Shown: positions 1 to 10,815, counted from the stretch's first letter. The stretch is DNA of 64,000 nt from Nemertoderma westbladi (GCA_032718475.1 JAUCBJ010000684.1:1-64000); one strand, 5' to 3'. The notes: generated by a model not told the origin, from the letters alone. A program made the numbers and translations.

Positions 1-93
1 CTATTGGGAGAAATCAATTAGAATTCAATATAATTTAATAAAGAGATTTGGCGTATGAAAACTCATCTCCTGGCCGTTTGATTATAAATTTAC

Positions 94-266
94 CTGAGAT
101 TTAATTTTTTTGAAATTGTCTCTGACGCCTAGTTTCGTTTTTGGTCGTTTCTTCTGGCTATCGGCCTCCGTTGACACCGTGTGGGTGCGTTGCACCCCGT
201 GGTGGTCGGGTAATTCAGCGTACGCGTTCTCGCTGTACGTCCGCTCGTAACCACCGTAACCACCGC
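94..266 (-). CDS. possible internal coding exon of an unidentified gene
   Basis: On the minus strand an open stretch of 57 codons is framed by a plausible acceptor (a T-rich stretch ending in AATAG just before base 266) and a good donor (CTCAG|GTAAAT at 94/93). The block is clearly more GC-rich and codon-like than the AT-rich DNA on both sides. The predicted peptide is Gly/Tyr-rich at its start (GGYGGYERTYSENAY) and Lys/Arg-rich at its end (KKRPKTKLGVRDNFKKIKSQ). The exon would start in phase 2 and end on a codon boundary. I do not recognise the family, and no partner exon is visible because the gene would continue beyond base 1. It could also be a chance open frame. Confidence 0.4.
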
Positions 267-597
267 CTATTAAATAAAACACAGGCGTAATAGAGTCAAC
301 TGTAAACCTATATAAATATTAATTAGTTAATTTAAAATAATTAATTTCAGAATTAATATTCTTTTTAATTAACCAACTCTATTCAATTACAGTCATTTAG
401 TTAATTATAAATATGGACGGCAATTGTCTTTATGCCAAAATAGTTTTAAACACAAAAACACAAAAATATAGAATAATAATAACATTATTTATAAATTTTA
501 CAGCTATTAATTTTTATTATATTGAAAGGTTTTTAACAAACAAATAATTACAGTACTTCGATTTATTATTTTATATGATTTATTATGTAAGCAAAAA
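267..597. other. AT-rich spacer, nothing recognised
   Basis: Very AT-rich DNA with short A/T runs. No open frame, repeat or RNA gene was seen. Confidence 0.6.
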
Positions 598-651
598 GCA
601 AACAGTCGGCCGAAGCCGGAGGCGACCCGAAGGCTCCTCTTTCGATAGCTG
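598..651 (+). repeat. 54-bp module also present at 58856-58909
   Basis: A GC-rich block (core AGCCGGAGGCGACCCGAAGG, ending TTTCGATAGCTG) occurs twice in the window with only a few differences. Here it is fused to the interior of a retroelement. At 58856-58909 it is fused to a 36-bp minisatellite. Both copies stop at the same base, so it may be the end of an unknown element. Confidence 0.7.
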
Positions 652-1345
652 ACAGTTAACTTTGAAAGTCCTCAGCAAGTATCTGTCGGATGAGCATAAG
701 CTCAAAGGATGGTATGCTTGAGCATGTGGACGACTTTTGTTACCTGGGATCATGGATGCGGAAGTCAGGTGAGGACCTTCGAATACGTAAGGGAAAGGCA
801 TGGACAGCCTTGACTAGGCTTTCCAGGATTTGGAAGTCACCGAGAAATAATCGGAAACCTAAGGTCCGATTATTTAGAGCAGCAGTAGTTCCAGTACTCC
901 TCTACGGGAGTCCATGCTGGGCTCTAACTGCTGAGGACACCAAATCTCTGGATGGCACATTCACAAGAATGCTACGCCGGGTTCATTGTGTCAAGCACAA
1001 CGCACACATCTCCAACCAGACACTATATAACATTGGAGGTGTCTCATTGGTTCCCCCAAGCTTGACACTAGAACAAAATCGCCTCCGCTTTGCATGACAT
1101 TGCTTTCGCCGTGAGGACCAGCCAGTGCATAATCTTGTACTTTGGCAGCCTCATGGAGTGAATAAGCATGGTGGACAGCCCATGACTTTCTTGAGACGCA
1201 TCTTAAAGGACACTGGCCTTGAAGATGCGGATGATCTAGCAAATGTCATGGGTGATAGGGAGTTGTGGCGGCGCAATTTTGTCGACAAGCCGGCACAGCA
1301 TTCTTAAAAATGCAGCTGCAATGCAGCATGCATATCCTAGTAGTA
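652..1345 (+). pseudogene. 5'-truncated RTE-like retroelement (family B), C-terminal end
   Basis: This is the last third of a non-LTR retrotransposon polyprotein. It begins inside the reverse transcriptase, just after the palm, and includes the conserved thumb-like motif VDDFCYLGSW, then RLRFA, LWQPHGVNKHGGQP and the C-terminal [12 protein letters not shown]. One in-frame TGA (1095-1097) replaces a Gly codon that is intact in the sister copy at 20474-20719. Otherwise the frame continues to the natural stop near 1307. The short 3' UTR ends in CCTAGTAGTATTAG, the TAG-type tail seen in all family-B copies here and typical of RTE elements. The 5' break joins it directly to the 54-bp module at 598-651. 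RTE clade is inferred from the C-terminal motifs and the short microsatellite-like tail; another APE-type clade is possible. Confidence 0.85.
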
Positions 1346-1834
1346 TTAGAAATTTATATTAAAAATTCGTGTTACGGTAGGTAGGAGACGACGGATTGTT
1401 AGTTACTGACTCTATCGAGATTACTGTTCATGTGACCCCGGCGACGTTTCATGATTTTGACGGATGAGGAAAAACACGTATTAGACAATAAATAGTAAGC
1501 CGAAAAGTCGTAAGACTTGATTACCGTAAGAAAAAAAAAGTTTTTCTTGTGATCATGAATGTTGATTATGTAACATATGGCTTGATGTGCATCTACAAAC
1601 TGGTCATACAAACTACAAAATATTTTCTGTTGCCATGGTGAATGGTGATAAGAAAAGACCCTAATCGGCCCGAAAATGTCTTGGATTAACAACATGTAAG
1701 GTAGGCCAGGCCTAGATTACACTAAATAGATTTTCTTTTTATAAGTCTATTGTGGCTACATTTAAAGTGATGAAACATCACATAAGGTAATTTTTGAATA
1801 ATGTACTGTAGTTAAAGGGAACTGTCAATCATAA
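1346..1834. other. spacer, nothing recognised
   Basis: Moderately AT-rich DNA with short open frames that look random. It may include intron or 5' sequence of the fibrinogen-like exon that follows, but I cannot place an acceptor. Confidence 0.5.
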
Positions 1835-2233
1835 TATTCGGGAGGTGGGCGATCAAGTAATACCGAATTAACAATACAGAGTAAAACGGGGACCAAGATC
1901 GTATTTTATAATAATGTAAAGATAAGTTCGGAAGCTACGAATTACGCTTTTAGTTACGGAGAATTCGAAGAATCGTCATGGGGAAAATTGGGTAATAAAA
2001 TGATTAAAGCTAACGGGACAGAGTTCTCAACCAAAGATCACGATAATTCCTCGTTAGCTAAAGATCGGTCCGGTGGTTGGTGGTTCACCGCGAATTCTCT
2101 GACGAACCTCAACGGAGATTTCAAATCTAGTGATAGAAAGAAGGGAGTCTTTTGGAGCGGTCAAAGAAACTTAATAAAATCAACTAAAATGTTATTAAAC
2201 TGCAGTGATAGTGTAGTGTCTAACACAAATTAA
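1835..2233 (+). CDS. fibrinogen-related C-terminal domain, terminal exon or fragment
   Basis: An open frame of 132 codons (first in-frame stop upstream at 1832-1834, TAA stop at 2231-2233) carries the end of a fibrinogen-like (FReD) fold. In order it has a Y/F-rich strand region, then NGTEFSTKDHDN (family pattern MxFSTxDxDND, the calcium-site region), then GGWWFTANSLTNLNGDF (family GGWWYNxCxxxNLNG) and GVFWSG...IKSTKMLL (family GIxWxxW...LKxxEMKIR). The Cys pair that flanks the WW motif in most family members is absent, so the usual disulfide cannot form. No initiator is apparent; it is probably the last exon of a secreted lectin-like protein or a decayed copy. A poly(A) signal overlaps the stop. 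Confidence 0.6.
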   Translation, partial: YSGGGRSSNTELTIQSKTGTKIVFYNNVKISSEATNYAFSYGEFEESSWGKLGNKMIKANGTEFSTKDHDNSSLAKDRSGGWWFTANSLTNLNGDFKSSDRKKGVFWSGQRNLIKSTKMLLNCSDSVVSNTN

Positions 2234-2237
2234 TAAA
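2232..2237 (+). terminator. poly(A) signal AATAAA overlapping a stop codon
   Basis: AATAAA overlaps the TAA stop of the fibrinogen-like exon, which would give that transcript almost no 3' UTR. Short AT motifs of this kind also occur by chance in this AT-rich DNA. Confidence 0.35.
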
Positions 2238-3317
2238 TGTCGTCCGAGTAATCCTTACGATTATGATCAATACTGCGGATATTCACTATGGCCTGTAGAC
2301 GCACACTCCCTATCTATTTGTACTTCATTCTAAAATATTCAATTTTCCAATCTGATTTTAATGCTCTAGAACATTATATGCTTCAAAATATTAAAAATAA
2401 TATAATATATTATAATAAATATAAAAAGTACCAAACATATATATTTTATATATTGTTAAAAAATAACAATATTATAATAATATAATTCCATATAATATGA
2501 ATATATTAATTATATAAAATGATTTAATAATAATAGTAATTAATTCAAATAATATCAATAATCAAAAATCAAATAATAATAATGAAACCAAAAAAAAATT
2601 TCAACGGAAAGGGGGGATTCCAAGTCCAACGCTCTACCAACTTCGCCACTGCGCCGTATGAAGCCTTAAAACCAAAACCTAACTGGAAAATTAACAACAA
2701 CAACAACAACAACGAAGTGAATACTAGAAAAAACTACTAATGACATACCTTGCCAATCTCCAATAGCACTACAGTTTACACAGATATCCTATGAAAATAC
2801 ATTTTACTTACAATAAAATATTGTGTCTATTATATTACAATCATCTCTACTATACTTTATAAAGTAAGATGATATCAGCTGTCAATAACCATTTAAACAA
2901 ACTGGCAAATCTAGACTTATCAATAATTGTAATATCGCATACTTGGCCTAATGCAATATATTTTTGTAGAATTCACCTACTATATAAAATTAATATCATA
3001 CTCTTATTAAAAATAATACATTATCGTGCACAAATAAGCTATGTCTATGAAGTGGTTATAGTATTTAGTAAAGTGTGGATTGTGGCTTGGGCGGGGGGAG
3101 GGGGGGGGGGGGGTATTGATTGTCCATGGAAAAAAAAAATAATATATATTTATATTAATAATAATAGTATATATATAATATTTATATTTAATACCGAAGC
3201 CGAAATTACTTTTGCAAATTATCATGATCGATTGGAACACAAAATAACTGATAGAACATCTGAAAAGTTTGACGACATTATTTAAAGATAATTAAATTTA
3301 AAAAAGAACAGTTATTA
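2238..3317. other. AT-rich spacer with poly-G tract
   Basis: Extremely AT-rich (many TAATAAT-type runs) with no convincing gene. It contains the tRNA-like half at 2611-2655 and a G tract at 3091-3113. Confidence 0.6.
2611..2655 (-). other. tRNA-like 5' half
   Basis: Read on the minus strand, the segment starts GGCGCAGTGGCGAAGTTGG and runs through a D-arm-like AGTTGGTAGAGCG and an anticodon-arm-like GGACTTGGAATCC, then stops. There is no T-arm or acceptor closure, so this is a tRNA-derived fragment or SINE remnant rather than a functional tRNA. Confidence 0.4.
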
Positions 3318-3318
3318 G

Positions 3319-3389
3319 GGTGAGTCATGGAATACTAAATATACATATACAAATATACAATATGTATATTTAGTATTCCATGGGTGAGT
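3319..3389. mobile_element. 57-bp palindromic insertion between GGTGAGT direct repeats
   Basis: Bases 3326-3382 form a hairpin: arms starting CATGGAATACTAAATATACA and its complement, with a roughly 13-nt loop. It is flanked on both sides by the 7-bp direct repeat GGTGAGT (3319-3325 and 3383-3389). That is the arrangement expected of a tiny inverted-repeat insertion with a target duplication. Confidence 0.55.
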
Positions 3390-4265
3390 GCTTCTACTAC
3401 AGCAGTATACAAGTCATAGAACACGAACTTAAGAATACCTCAGAAACGGCTGGAATTTCGATGGATGACATTTAATTAGCCATAAATCTAATGGGCCATT
3501 GGGAAATGATACATTTGAAGAAAAAGTAATGAGAATACAGTAGTTACAGAGACTAAGAAAGCCAAGTTCCATATCAAATCGGAAGAAAACAGAACTTATT
3601 CAAGGATAGCGATGGTTTTATCCAAAAAGAGTCGCAACTTAGGCCTACACCAGCAATATATAGCCTGATAATCTCATAGGAACATTGGAAATTACTTTAA
3701 AGTGTTAACGTTAACTCTACTATACAATAAAAATAAACATAACTATTTTTAATAGTATGTAATATTCATCATGTATGTATGTATAATGTATGTACTGTAT
3801 TTACACCTGTTAACCTGTGTTCAGTATATCAAAACAAACAGTGCTTTTGAAAAAAGTTTTGAGATTCGATTAATATTTCGAAAATAGGGGAAAATTTTGG
3901 CCTTTCATGGAAATTGCAAAATAAGAAATAGGCTGTAGTATTCCAAGAACTCAATATAAATTAATCGAGTGTTTTACAACAATAGCTACTGGCCTTAAAA
4001 TTATAAATACGTGATAAAATTCTAGAAAATTATTCCGGTTGAGGGTTTGATATGGAGGAACATAGCAAGCGTCTTGATAACAATAAAGAATAACACAATT
4101 ATACGATTTGCAAAAGTATTTTGCTCACTTGAAAATAAAAAGTCTTGAAATAATGTCGATCACGCATAGGTCTACACATACAGTATGCTAATATCTGGAT
4201 AATATCCTTTATATGTTTAATATCTTTGATTGAGCGTAATATAAAAGATGACAAGAACTCTTCCA
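3390..4265. other. spacer, nothing recognised
   Basis: AT-rich intergenic or intronic DNA. No conserved coding or RNA signal was seen. Confidence 0.5.
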
Positions 4266-4377
4266 AACGGTAACTATTAAACTCCAAAAATAACCCAATA
4301 AAACCCAAAAGAACCCAATAAAACATAAAAGAACCCAATAGAACCCAAAAGAACCCAATAGAACCCAAAAGAACCTA
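4266..4377. repeat. short tandem repeat, about 14-15 bp unit
   Basis: About seven imperfect copies of GAACCCAATAGAACCCAAAA-type sequence. On the minus strand it reads as a hydrophobic Phe/Leu/Gly/Trp peptide only because of the repeat. Confidence 0.75.
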
Positions 4378-5729
4378 AATTTGTTATAAACATTAGATTT
4401 TACCTCCAAATCTGCTGCAGATGTCATTTTTGCGCAGATTTTCTGCCACTTGTGCTTGAATCTAATCTTCGAATTAACTAACCTGACACTTAATACAACC
4501 TAATTATTAGAATACTGACATTCTACAGTAATAAGTTACTTGCTAAGTCACACAGAAAAAATCAAACACACAGTAGTAGAAGGCTACCAATAACTATGGT
4601 ACGTAATGCAGGCAGACTATGAACGTATCAGTTTTACAAACTTACAGTATTGCAGGGCCGCTTCTACGTAGGCCCCTGTACAGTAGGATTATTACTATAA
4701 AGACTAGGGGCCGTGGCTTGAGGGGGCATCTAAATCTGAAAATAACCGATGAGTAATCGGAAAGTATTATTCCATAAAAAAGGAATTCAGACATTTCGCA
4801 ATCTAGCTGCAGACTGTTAAAAAGATGGTGTCTAAAGTCTCTAAAAAGTCGAAACTTTTGCTCTTATTGATGCCTGCTAATTTTCAATTCGACAGCTTTA
4901 AATCCGACATGGTTGGATCCCCGGCCACCCCACAGTGTCAGTTCGCAGAGTCTCTGCATACTTCGTGGCTCGCCCCACATGCCACATAAGACAAGAGTGA
5001 AAACAAATAACTCAAATTAAACGCTACCTTCAGTCACAGTCTCGAGAAATGCGAGATTTCAGTTTCTCTTTAAATAGGTTTTTGCCCAGGTCACCATAAT
5101 ACAATATGGTGGTACCATAATAGACAATGAGTTAGTGTGTTTGGAAGGACCTTTTTCTAAGTGACCCAAAATATAATTTAATATGAAATAACCGAGTATA
5201 TTTCCGAGTATATTTCGGGCAACAGCCCTTTATCAACTCCATTCATTTAAACTGCAAGTAGGCATGTGAAAAGTACAGAAGTACAGGACTAAAAGTTTAG
5301 TATTGTTTAGGCATGTGTAAAGTACAGAAGAAAAGGACTAAAAGTTTAATAATAATAATAATATTGGTTATTTATATAGCGCTTTTCTACGTTCAGCATC
5401 GGACCTGCGCCACCAAGCACTATTGTGTAAGCAGTTCAGGCGCCGTATCCACTCGGACACATGCGACAGTTTAGTCCTGTACTTCTGTACTTTAGTGAGT
5501 GAGGGAGACTTGACTTTAGGGGAGACTTGATTTTTTTTAATAACTCAAAAACTATTGTAAATTATTTAACAAAATGTGTAAAATACATTCTGTATAACGT
5601 CATAAGGCAGACACAAAATGGTTCGTACTGAATCGTGCAATAAACATAAACTGGTGGTTTAATATGCACATACAGTACTTTCAATGTACTAATGTACTGT
5701 ATGACAAAAATGTAGCGAGGTAGTTGAAT
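4378..5729. other. spacer with a (TAA)n stretch and decayed repeats
   Basis: No gene seen. A TAA microsatellite near 5348-5365 is followed by TTATATAGCGCTTTTCTACG. A similar GCGCTTTAC plus (TTA)n association occurs near 24610, suggesting a dispersed repeat. A duplicated AAGTACAGAAG motif lies near 5270-5330. Confidence 0.5.
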
Positions 5730-6616
5730 TTGGACCAAAAAAAAAAATATAAGTGACTGTAAAATTAAAGCAATGTAACGGGGAGTTCAATATGCACGGG
5801 GTGGTTCCAAAAAAAAAACAATGTAACGGGGTGGTTCAATGTGCACCTAAAATAAGTAGGTGACTATAAAATAAAAACAATTTAACGGGGTAGTTCAATA
5901 TGCACCTAAAATAAGTAGGTGACTGTAAAATAAAACAATTTTAACCGGGTAGTTCATTATGCACCTAAAATAAGTAGGTGACTGTAAAATAAAAACAATT
6001 TAACGGGGTAGTTCATTATGCACCTAAAATAAGTAGGTGACTGTAAAATAAAAACAATTTAACGGGGTAGTTCAATATGCACCTAAAATAAGTAAGTGAC
6101 TTTAAAATAAAAACAATTTAACGGGGTAGTTCAATATGCACCTAAAATAAGTAGGTGACTGCAAAATAAAAACAATTTAACGGGGTAGTTCAATATGCAC
6201 CTAAAATAAGTAGGTGACTGCAAAATAAAAACAATGTAACGGGGTAGTTCAATATGCACCTAAAATAAGTAGGTGACTGCAAAATAAAAACAATTTAACG
6301 GGGTAGTTCATTATGCACCTAAAATAAGTAGGTGACTGTAAAATAAAAACAATTTAACGGGGTAGTTCAATATGCACCTAAAATAAGTAGGTGACTGTAA
6401 AATAAAAACAATTTAACGGGGTAGTTCAATATGCACCTAAAATAAGTAGGTGACTGTAAAATAAAAACAATTTAACGGGGTAGTTCAATATGCACCTAAA
6501 ATAAGTAGGTGACTGTAAAATAAAAACAATTTAACGGGGTAGTTCAATATGCACCTAAAATAAGTAGGTGACTGCAAAATAAAAACAATGTAACAGGGTA
6601 GTTCAATATGCAACTA
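5730..6616. repeat. 59-bp tandem repeat array, about 14 units
   Basis: Units line up at exactly 59 bases. Each has TTTAACGGGGTAGTTCAATA followed by GCACCTAAAATAAGTAGGTG and an A-rich tail. The CACCTA...TAGGTG pair could form a small hairpin in every unit. The first one or two units are degenerate and the rest differ by single bases. The array abuts the 3' side of the Penelope-like fragment. Confidence 0.95.
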
Positions 6617-6691
6617 ATAAAACTTGGATATATGTATTTTGAATTAAATAAGTGAGATAAATTTGAAAGATGTGAACGAAGGGTCGTGGAA

Positions 6692-7312
6692 TTAAGTCTG
6701 TGGACGCTGCTTGTTCAAAGGAGGGTTGTACAAATGTATGTAGAGCGCTTCAGCACTGAGACGGTCGCAATCGCGCCTGTACTGCTTGAAGGCTGTGACA
6801 GTGTACTGTGGGCATTGCGCAAAGTGTTCAAGTAGATGGTCCTCCTGGCCAGTGCTAGGAGCGCCCTTGCGGTGCTGTCGCACATTGAATCGGTGGCCAT
6901 TGAGGCGATTGTGCAGTTTCTGCTCGGTTTCGCCAATGTAGTATTGGTCCGGGTGTTGGGTGCAGGATAAGTAATATAAAATATTGTGAGACTTGCAGGT
7001 GAACGCACCCCAGGGAGTGGTTGTATTGTTCGCGATTTCTTTACACGTGCAGCACGAGCTCACATTGCAAGGGACGTTTCCACTGTGTGTCGGTTTTTCA
7101 CGTTTCCTGATGAGCTTGTTTCCGAGTGTTGGAAGGTTGCGAGTCGTTAGTTTAAGGTCGATGCCGTAGGAGTCTAGGAGCCGCCTATACCGTAAAAGTA
7201 GCTGCTTAATGGAGGGTTGAAAGTGTAATAATATAGGGAGATAGATTGGGTGTTTCTGATGGGGCGATGGTGTGAGCTTGGTTGTATGGGTAGGTGGGTC
7301 CCAGAAGTGCAA
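6692..7312 (-). CDS. Penelope-like retroelement, C-terminal GIY-YIG endonuclease fragment
   Basis: About 206 residues, open from an upstream TAA. The N-terminal part matches the connector before the endonuclease in Penelope-like elements (NLPTLGNKLIRKREKP). Next comes a Cys cluster (C82, C87, C88, C90), then a GIY-YIG nuclease: ILYYLSC (about 111-117), YYIGET (124-129), Arg136 within NRLNGHR, and Glu188 in RLSAEALYI. In this family the domain nicks DNA to prime reverse transcription. The reverse transcriptase domain that should precede it is missing, so this is a 5'-truncated copy. The Cys cluster suggests the Neptune-like subgroup (inference). It sits between the 59-bp array and a possible ribozyme remnant at 7335-7366. 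Confidence 0.8.
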   Translation of the reverse strand: MHFWDPPTHTTKLTPSPHQKHPIYLPILLHFQPSIKQLLLRYRRLLDSYGIDLKLTTRNLPTLGNKLIRKREKPTHSGNVPCNVSSCCTCKEIANNTTTPWGAFTCKSHNILYYLSCTQHPDQYYIGETEQKLHNRLNGHRFNVRQHRKGAPSTGQEDHLLEHFAQCPQYTVTAFKQYRRDCDRLSAEALYIHLYNPPLNKQRPQT

Positions 7313-7334
7313 CGGGATATTTTATATACTAGCA

Positions 7335-7366
7335 CTGAAGAAGCCCGTGAGGGTGAAACGGCTGTC
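7335..7366 (+). ncRNA. hammerhead-ribozyme-like core, degenerate
   Basis: The order CTGAAGA - short stem/GTGA loop - GAAAC - GTC fits the hammerhead core (CUGANGA, GAAA, GUH before the cleavage site). Penelope-like elements are known to carry such motifs. The stem II side has one extra base and stem I pairing is poor, and the motif is on the strand opposite the neighbouring endonuclease frame. Activity is therefore doubtful. Confidence 0.25.
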
Positions 7367-7368
7367 GG

Positions 7369-7621
7369 CAAACTCTATTTATTTTAACTCGTGGTGTTAA
7401 GACCCCTTAGGCCCTACGTCCTTTCAGAAACTTATATGATTTAATTAAAAAAAGTTTAAAAGTTGAAATTCTCAAACTCTCACATAATGATAGCAATCAT
7501 AAATTATAATGTGAAAAAGTTAAAACGGCATTGAAAAATTCATTTATCTGTTCTTTAGAGCGATTATAACTTTTGGGGTTCAAGTCTCCCTCACACATGC
7601 CTGCATGCAGTTTAACGAGAC
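7369..7621. other. spacer, nothing recognised
   Basis: AT-rich DNA between the Penelope-like fragment and the inverted-repeat element. Confidence 0.5.
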
Positions 7622-7627
7622 GATTCC

Positions 7628-7763
7628 TACTGTGGCAGAATTCCGCCATATTTATTTAAAAAAAAATAAAAAGCAGGGAATTTGTGGACGTCCAAAAATT
7701 TATTTTTGGACGTCCATAAATTAATTTTTGGACGTCCATAAATTAATTTTTGGACGTCCATAA
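7628..7763 (+). repeat. left inverted repeat with GGACGTCC subrepeats
   Basis: Contains the outer terminus, an A-rich stretch and AAGCAGGGAATT, then four TTTTTGGACGTCC units. It is the reverse complement of 10827-10986 apart from small differences. Confidence 0.85.
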
Positions 7764-7772
7764 TATGAGTAT

Positions 7773-10700
7773 ATGAGTATGAGAACCCTCCAGGAGAAAA
7801 ACCGGCTCGGTCGTCGCCCGGGTCAACAAGGACCGCCTCCCTCAGTGGTACACCAGGCTGGGGTCGATAAATTGGCTACTGGAACAGAAGACAGAGAAGA
7901 AAGAAGAACCAACCTGTTGAAATGTAAAAAGACACTAAAGATTGCTACAATGAACGCACGCACGCTGAAAGCACATACCAAACAGGGTGACATGGTCGCT
8001 CTGGCAATGGATTATAACATCGACATCATCTGCATCCAAGAACATCGGATTTGTCATGAAGACACTGCCATGAAGTACAATGAAATTGGAAATGGATGGA
8101 CGTTAGTAACAAGCTCAGCAGTAAGAAACTCGGCCAATGCATCAATTGGTGGAGTAGGAATTCTGCTAAGCCCATTTGCACTTAAAGACCCTAAACAACA
8201 TCGAATCTATAAATTCCAGGGTTATGATCGCAACATTTGATGAGAATCCCAAGGCAACAGTTATATGTTGCTACAGTCCAACCAATGCCTCAGAGCCAGA
8301 ACAAGCAGTCAAGTTTTATGAAGAACTGACTGGACTTATAAAGGACATACCGAGACACAATGTTAAAGTCATTGCTGGTGACCTGAATGCGCAAATTGGC
8401 CCAGAAGACATCAAGGGTTACACCTATAACACCAGTTCTAACAGAAATGGGTACTTACTTTTAGACCTAATGGAAGAATGTGAATTGATACCAACAAACA
8501 ACACATTCGAAAAGAGTAAGGGGAAGCTATGGACCTTTCAATACCCTAATGGAACCAAAGCACAACTGGATTACATCCTTATAAACAAAAAGTGGAGAAA
8601 CAGCATGATCAACTGCGAGGCATACAGCTCGTTCAACCTAATTGGTTCGGACCACAGAATTGTGACTGCAGAGATAAGACTCAGTTTGAGAGCCAGCAAA
8701 CCCAGGACAAGCAAGCAAATCAACTATGACTGGGAGAAACTCAGAACTGACAATGCTGTAAAGGATGCTTATACAGTAGAAGTTCAAAACCGCTTTGAAG
8801 CACTTCAGTCAATGGATGAAGACCAATCCACCGATTCAATATACCAGAATATAATAACAGCCCACAAGGAATCAGCTAAGAGGCATATCCCCCAGAAACC
8901 CAAACGAAAACAGTATGTGCCATGGCAAAACTCTGAGGTTACTTGTAAGAGAGAAGATCTTAAGATAGCCTACAAAGTTAAAACCGAACAACCAACAACT
9001 GAAAACATTAACAAGGTTGAGAAAGCTAAGGACGATCTTAAATTGGCCTACAACATCAGCCAGGAAAAGTACATACAGGATAAAACTGAAGCAATTACAA
9101 CTGCTCACATACAGCAACAATCAAGACTTACCTGGCAAACTGTAAATGAGGTATCTGGTCGGAAAAGTTGTGCAAAGGGGCGCCTCAAAGCCGATAGTCC
9201 TGAAGAACGTGTTGGGAAGTGGAAAAATCACTTCAGCAACTTGCTTGGGCAGCCACCAAACATCGAGGTCAGCCCTACAAGGAAAATATATGACAAGACA
9301 CTACCTATAGAAACAGGGGACTTCACACCTGCCGAACTCCAAAGAAGCATTAAAAGCATGTCCAATAATAAAGCGAGTGGATTAGATGAAATCCCAGCGG
9401 AGGTATGGAAAACCGGAGTGCTAAACAGACCATTATTGAATGTTTGCAACCGGATGTTAAAAGGGGAAAAGCCACCACCAATTTGGACTAAAGGTCAACT
9501 AAAGCCTCTCCCCAAGAAAGGAGACCTCGGCATACCAACAAACTATCGTGGGATCTGTCTGCTTGTGGTAGCTGCCAAAATATACAATAAAATGATTCTA
9601 TATAGGATTAGGCCTCACATAGAGAAACTACTGCGTAAGAGCCAAAACGGATTTCGACCAAGTAGATCAACAATAGCTCAGATACTTGCACTACGGAGAC
9701 TGATTGAAGGAATTAAGTCAAAGAATCTCCCCGCAGTCATGACTTTTGTGGACTTCAAGAAGGCATTCGACTCCATCCATAGAGGTAAAATGCTTGAAAT
9801 CCTAAGAGCTTATGGAATACCAGAAGTAATTGTTGCTGGCATTGGATTGTTATATTGTGACACAGAAGCGCAGGTACTCTCACCAGATGGTGAAACTGAG
9901 TTTTTCTCAATCCTGGCTGGCGTACTGCAAGGTGACACATTAGCACCATTACTATTTGTAATTGTGCTGGATTACGCAATGAGGACGGCCACAAAGGGTG
10001 AAGATCTGGGATTCACACTTCAAGAACGCAGAAGTAGTAGATATCCGGCAACTACAGTCACAGACACCGACTTTGCGGATGACATCGCCCTGCTCTCTAA
10101 TACGCTAGCAGATGCACAGCTTCTACTAAATAAAGTGGAGAGGGCTGCTAAGGAGGTTGGATTGCATATAAATGCTACAAAGACCGAATTCATGACCTTT
10201 AATGTTGATGGAAACTTGACAACCATTGATAATAATCAACTAAGGAAGGTCGATGACTTCCAGTACCTTGGATCATGGATAGAGAGTAGCAAAAAGGACA
10301 TAGAAGTTAGGAAAGCAAAGGCTTGGGTAGCTCTATCAAAAATGGATACCATCTGGAAATCAGATCTCTCCAGGCACCTGAAGACTAAGTTCTTTCGAGC
10401 CACAGTGGAAAGTGTATTTTTATACGGGGGTGAGACCTGGACACTGACTAAATCACTTGAACAACGAATTGATGGTTGCTACACAAGACTACTAAGGGCA
10501 GCCCTAAACATCAGCTGGAGACAACACATGACAAACGCCGAGCTTTATGGTACAATACCACCTGTATCAACCACCCTCCGTGAACGCAGATTAAGATTCA
10601 GTGGGCACTGCTGGCGAAGTAAAGACGAGGTCATACCAGATCTACTTCTCTGGCAACCAACTCATGGAAAGCGTAGTCGTGGACGACCGGCCATAACATA

Positions 10701-10815
10701 TATAGATCAACTTGAAAGGGATACTGAACTTGGGAGAAACGAAATTGCGACAACTATGGAGAATCGGGAAGCCTGGAAGGATCTCATTTCCACTGTCCGA
10801 GTTCGCTCGACCTAG
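7773..10815 (+). pseudogene. RTE-like non-LTR retrotransposon (family A), nearly intact, one frameshift
   Basis: About 1,000 codons in two overlapping frames. The first (7773 to about 8185) holds the start of an apurinic-type endonuclease: NARTL, then IQEHR with the catalytic Glu. A +1 shift near 8185 leads into 8186-10815, which continues the nuclease (CYSPTNA, GDLNAQIG, SDHRIV) and then the reverse transcriptase: LKPLPKKGDLGIPTNYRGI, TFVDFKKAFDSI, GVLQGDTLAPLLF, the catalytic FADD, and VDDFQYLGSW. The C-terminal block has RERRLRFSGHCWR and GRPAITYIDQL. In active elements the nuclease nicks target DNA and the RT copies the RNA there. The element ends 11 bases after the stop with four TAG units, the short tail typical of RTE. 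A single lesion in 3 kb suggests recent insertion or a sequencing error. Confidence 0.9.

Noticed and set aside
2611..2655. tRNA gene
   Set aside because: Only the 5' half is present, with no T-arm or acceptor stem. The same applies to 11395-11439. The full tRNA-like heads at 33508 and 41551 belong to SINEs.
5730..6616. CRISPR-like regular repeats
   Set aside because: Units are contiguous at 59 bp with no unique spacers, and the genome is animal. The same holds for the 53-, 52-, 36-, 31- and 26-bp arrays.
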